Assembly: GCF_900566085.1 (NCBI RefSeq) | Contig: NZ_UPHT01000148.1 | Location: 1 to 64,000 of the forward strand | Origin: Mycobacterium attenuatum | Lineage (GTDB): Bacteria > Actinomycetota > Actinomycetes > Mycobacteriales > Mycobacteriaceae | Reading direction: 5' to 3' | Length of the DNA: 64,000 bases | Shown here: in pieces, positions 63,514-64,000 of the stretch | How the letters are laid out: every line of letters begins with the position of its first letter | Numbering within the stretch: the stretch's first letter is position 1 | The notes under the pieces: model-generated | Told to the model about the DNA's origin: nothing | Database searches by the model: none | The model's input: only the letters and a program-made list of their open reading frames with translations | Made by a program: the position numbers and the translations under genes

Positions 63514-64000
63514 ATGCGCATCTTGATCTCAGGCGCCAGCATCGCAGGCCCGGTTCTGGCGTACTGGCTCGCTCGATACGGCCTTGACGTGACCGTGGTG
63601 GAACGCGCCCCGCAATTGCGAAAGACCGGCGGCCACGCCGTCGACCTGTTCCGGCCGGCCATCGAAATCTCGGCGAAAATGGACGTATTGCCGCAAATCG
63701 AGGCACTGGTCACCGGAACCAGCCGATTGACGCTCTATCGCCAAGGCGCCCGACGTCCGGTGCGAGTCGATGTCACCAAGATCGTCGCCGCCGCATCCGA
63801 CCGGCACGTGGAGATCATGCGCGACGATCTGAGCGAGGTGTATTACCGCGCTGGGCGCGACCACGTCGAGTATCTGTTCGGCGACTGCATCACCGGAATA
63901 TCGTGCGACGGCCAGGTCACTTTCGAGCAAGGTAAGCCGCGCAGGTTCGACGTGGTGGTCGGCGCCGACGGGCTGCATTCGAATGTCAGGCGCCTGACCT
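63514..64000 (+). CDS. FAD-dependent monooxygenase (PheA/TetX-like), 5' part
   Basis: The first 162 codons of a class A flavoprotein monooxygenase; the rest lies past the window. The FAD fold is ILISGASIAGPVLAYWLARYGLDVTVVERAP, followed by GGHAVDLFRPAIEI and the second FAD motif VVVGADGLHSNVRRL (DG motif). It should hydroxylate an aromatic or similar compound with NAD(P)H and oxygen. It is probably induced through release of the divergent TetR repressor. Confidence 0.88.
   Translation, partial: MRILISGASIAGPVLAYWLARYGLDVTVVERAPQLRKTGGHAVDLFRPAIEISAKMDVLPQIEALVTGTSRLTLYRQGARRPVRVDVTKIVAAASDRHVEIMRDDLSEVYYRAGRDHVEYLFGDCITGISCDGQVTFEQGKPRRFDVVVGADGLHSNVRRLT

Noticed and set aside
1..64000. tRNA or rRNA genes
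   Set aside because: I saw no tRNA cloverleaf or TTCGAATC-type arm with matching anticodon stem, and no rRNA sequence, but a covariance search was not possible.

Overview
The window is chromosomal DNA of a slow-growing Mycobacterium that is close to, but not a member of, the M. tuberculosis complex. The evidence is high GC, GTG starts and 4-bp ATGA/GTGA overlaps, PE/PPE genes, and a gene order that follows M. tuberculosis Rv0908 back to Rv0861c in inverted orientation. Most core genes align at nearly full length with the H37Rv proteins I remember (GltA2, CitA, SerC, PrrA, EchA6), but several segments differ from the complex. Ortholog names come from recognising the protein sequence, not from a database search.

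Layout. 1-670: start of a PPE-MPTR gene. 939-4915: ctpE and a serine beta-lactamase-like lipoprotein. 5104-9014: accessory insertion with a decayed IS3 copy, a TauE/SafE permease and a PE_PGRS gene. 9852-13209: Rv0906-like hydrolase, echA6 and divergent accD3. 13243-18491: accessory exporter block with an overlapping ABC half-transporter pair and a frameshifted MFS gene. 18557-22737: prrAB, the arfABC (ompA) operon and a DUF2630 gene. 22779-27672: FAD oxidoreductase, gltA2, a pdxH remnant and citA. 27767-32711: sphingomyelinase-like SpmT, a TetR/sterol-desaturase-type pair with palindromic operators, and a glyoxalase-fold protein. 32713-37668: fprB with a diiron oxygenase, serC and sepH-like. 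37669-39038: AT-richer island with a LuxR remnant and a secreted-looking protein carrying six perfect VNNQGD repeats. 39499-45339: DUF2537, rRNA methylase, MarR, DUF2530, SRPBCC, DUF3027, MFS and DUF2771. 45512-47178: broken WXG-like toxin gene with an intact downstream partner. 47252-50209: glutathionyl-hydroquinone-reductase-like GST and fadE10. 50583-55862: cspB, YccF-like and the second molybdopterin set (moaA2, moaD2, moaC2, mog, moaE2) around rpfA, which has a CRP-like site and a ydaO-type riboswitch leader. 55925-59924: Rv0862c and the XPB helicase, linked by a 25-codon ORF. 60009-64000: decayed thiolase/DUF35 pair, small monooxygenase, LLM oxidoreductase, TetR and a divergent FAD monooxygenase that runs off the window.

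How the genes work together. Core functions include citrate synthesis (gltA2, citA), serine synthesis (serC), envelope lipid supply (echA6, accD3), two-component signalling (prrAB), cofactor synthesis (moa2 genes), cell-wall remodelling (rpfA) and DNA repair (XPB). Accessory islands hold exporters, PE/PPE genes, toxin debris and TetR-controlled oxidoreductases. Non-coding signals of note are a perfect 60-bp palindrome and a sister hairpin, two copies of a dispersed repeat with 20-bp periodic units, and a 26-bp back-to-back leaderless promoter between echA6 and accD3.
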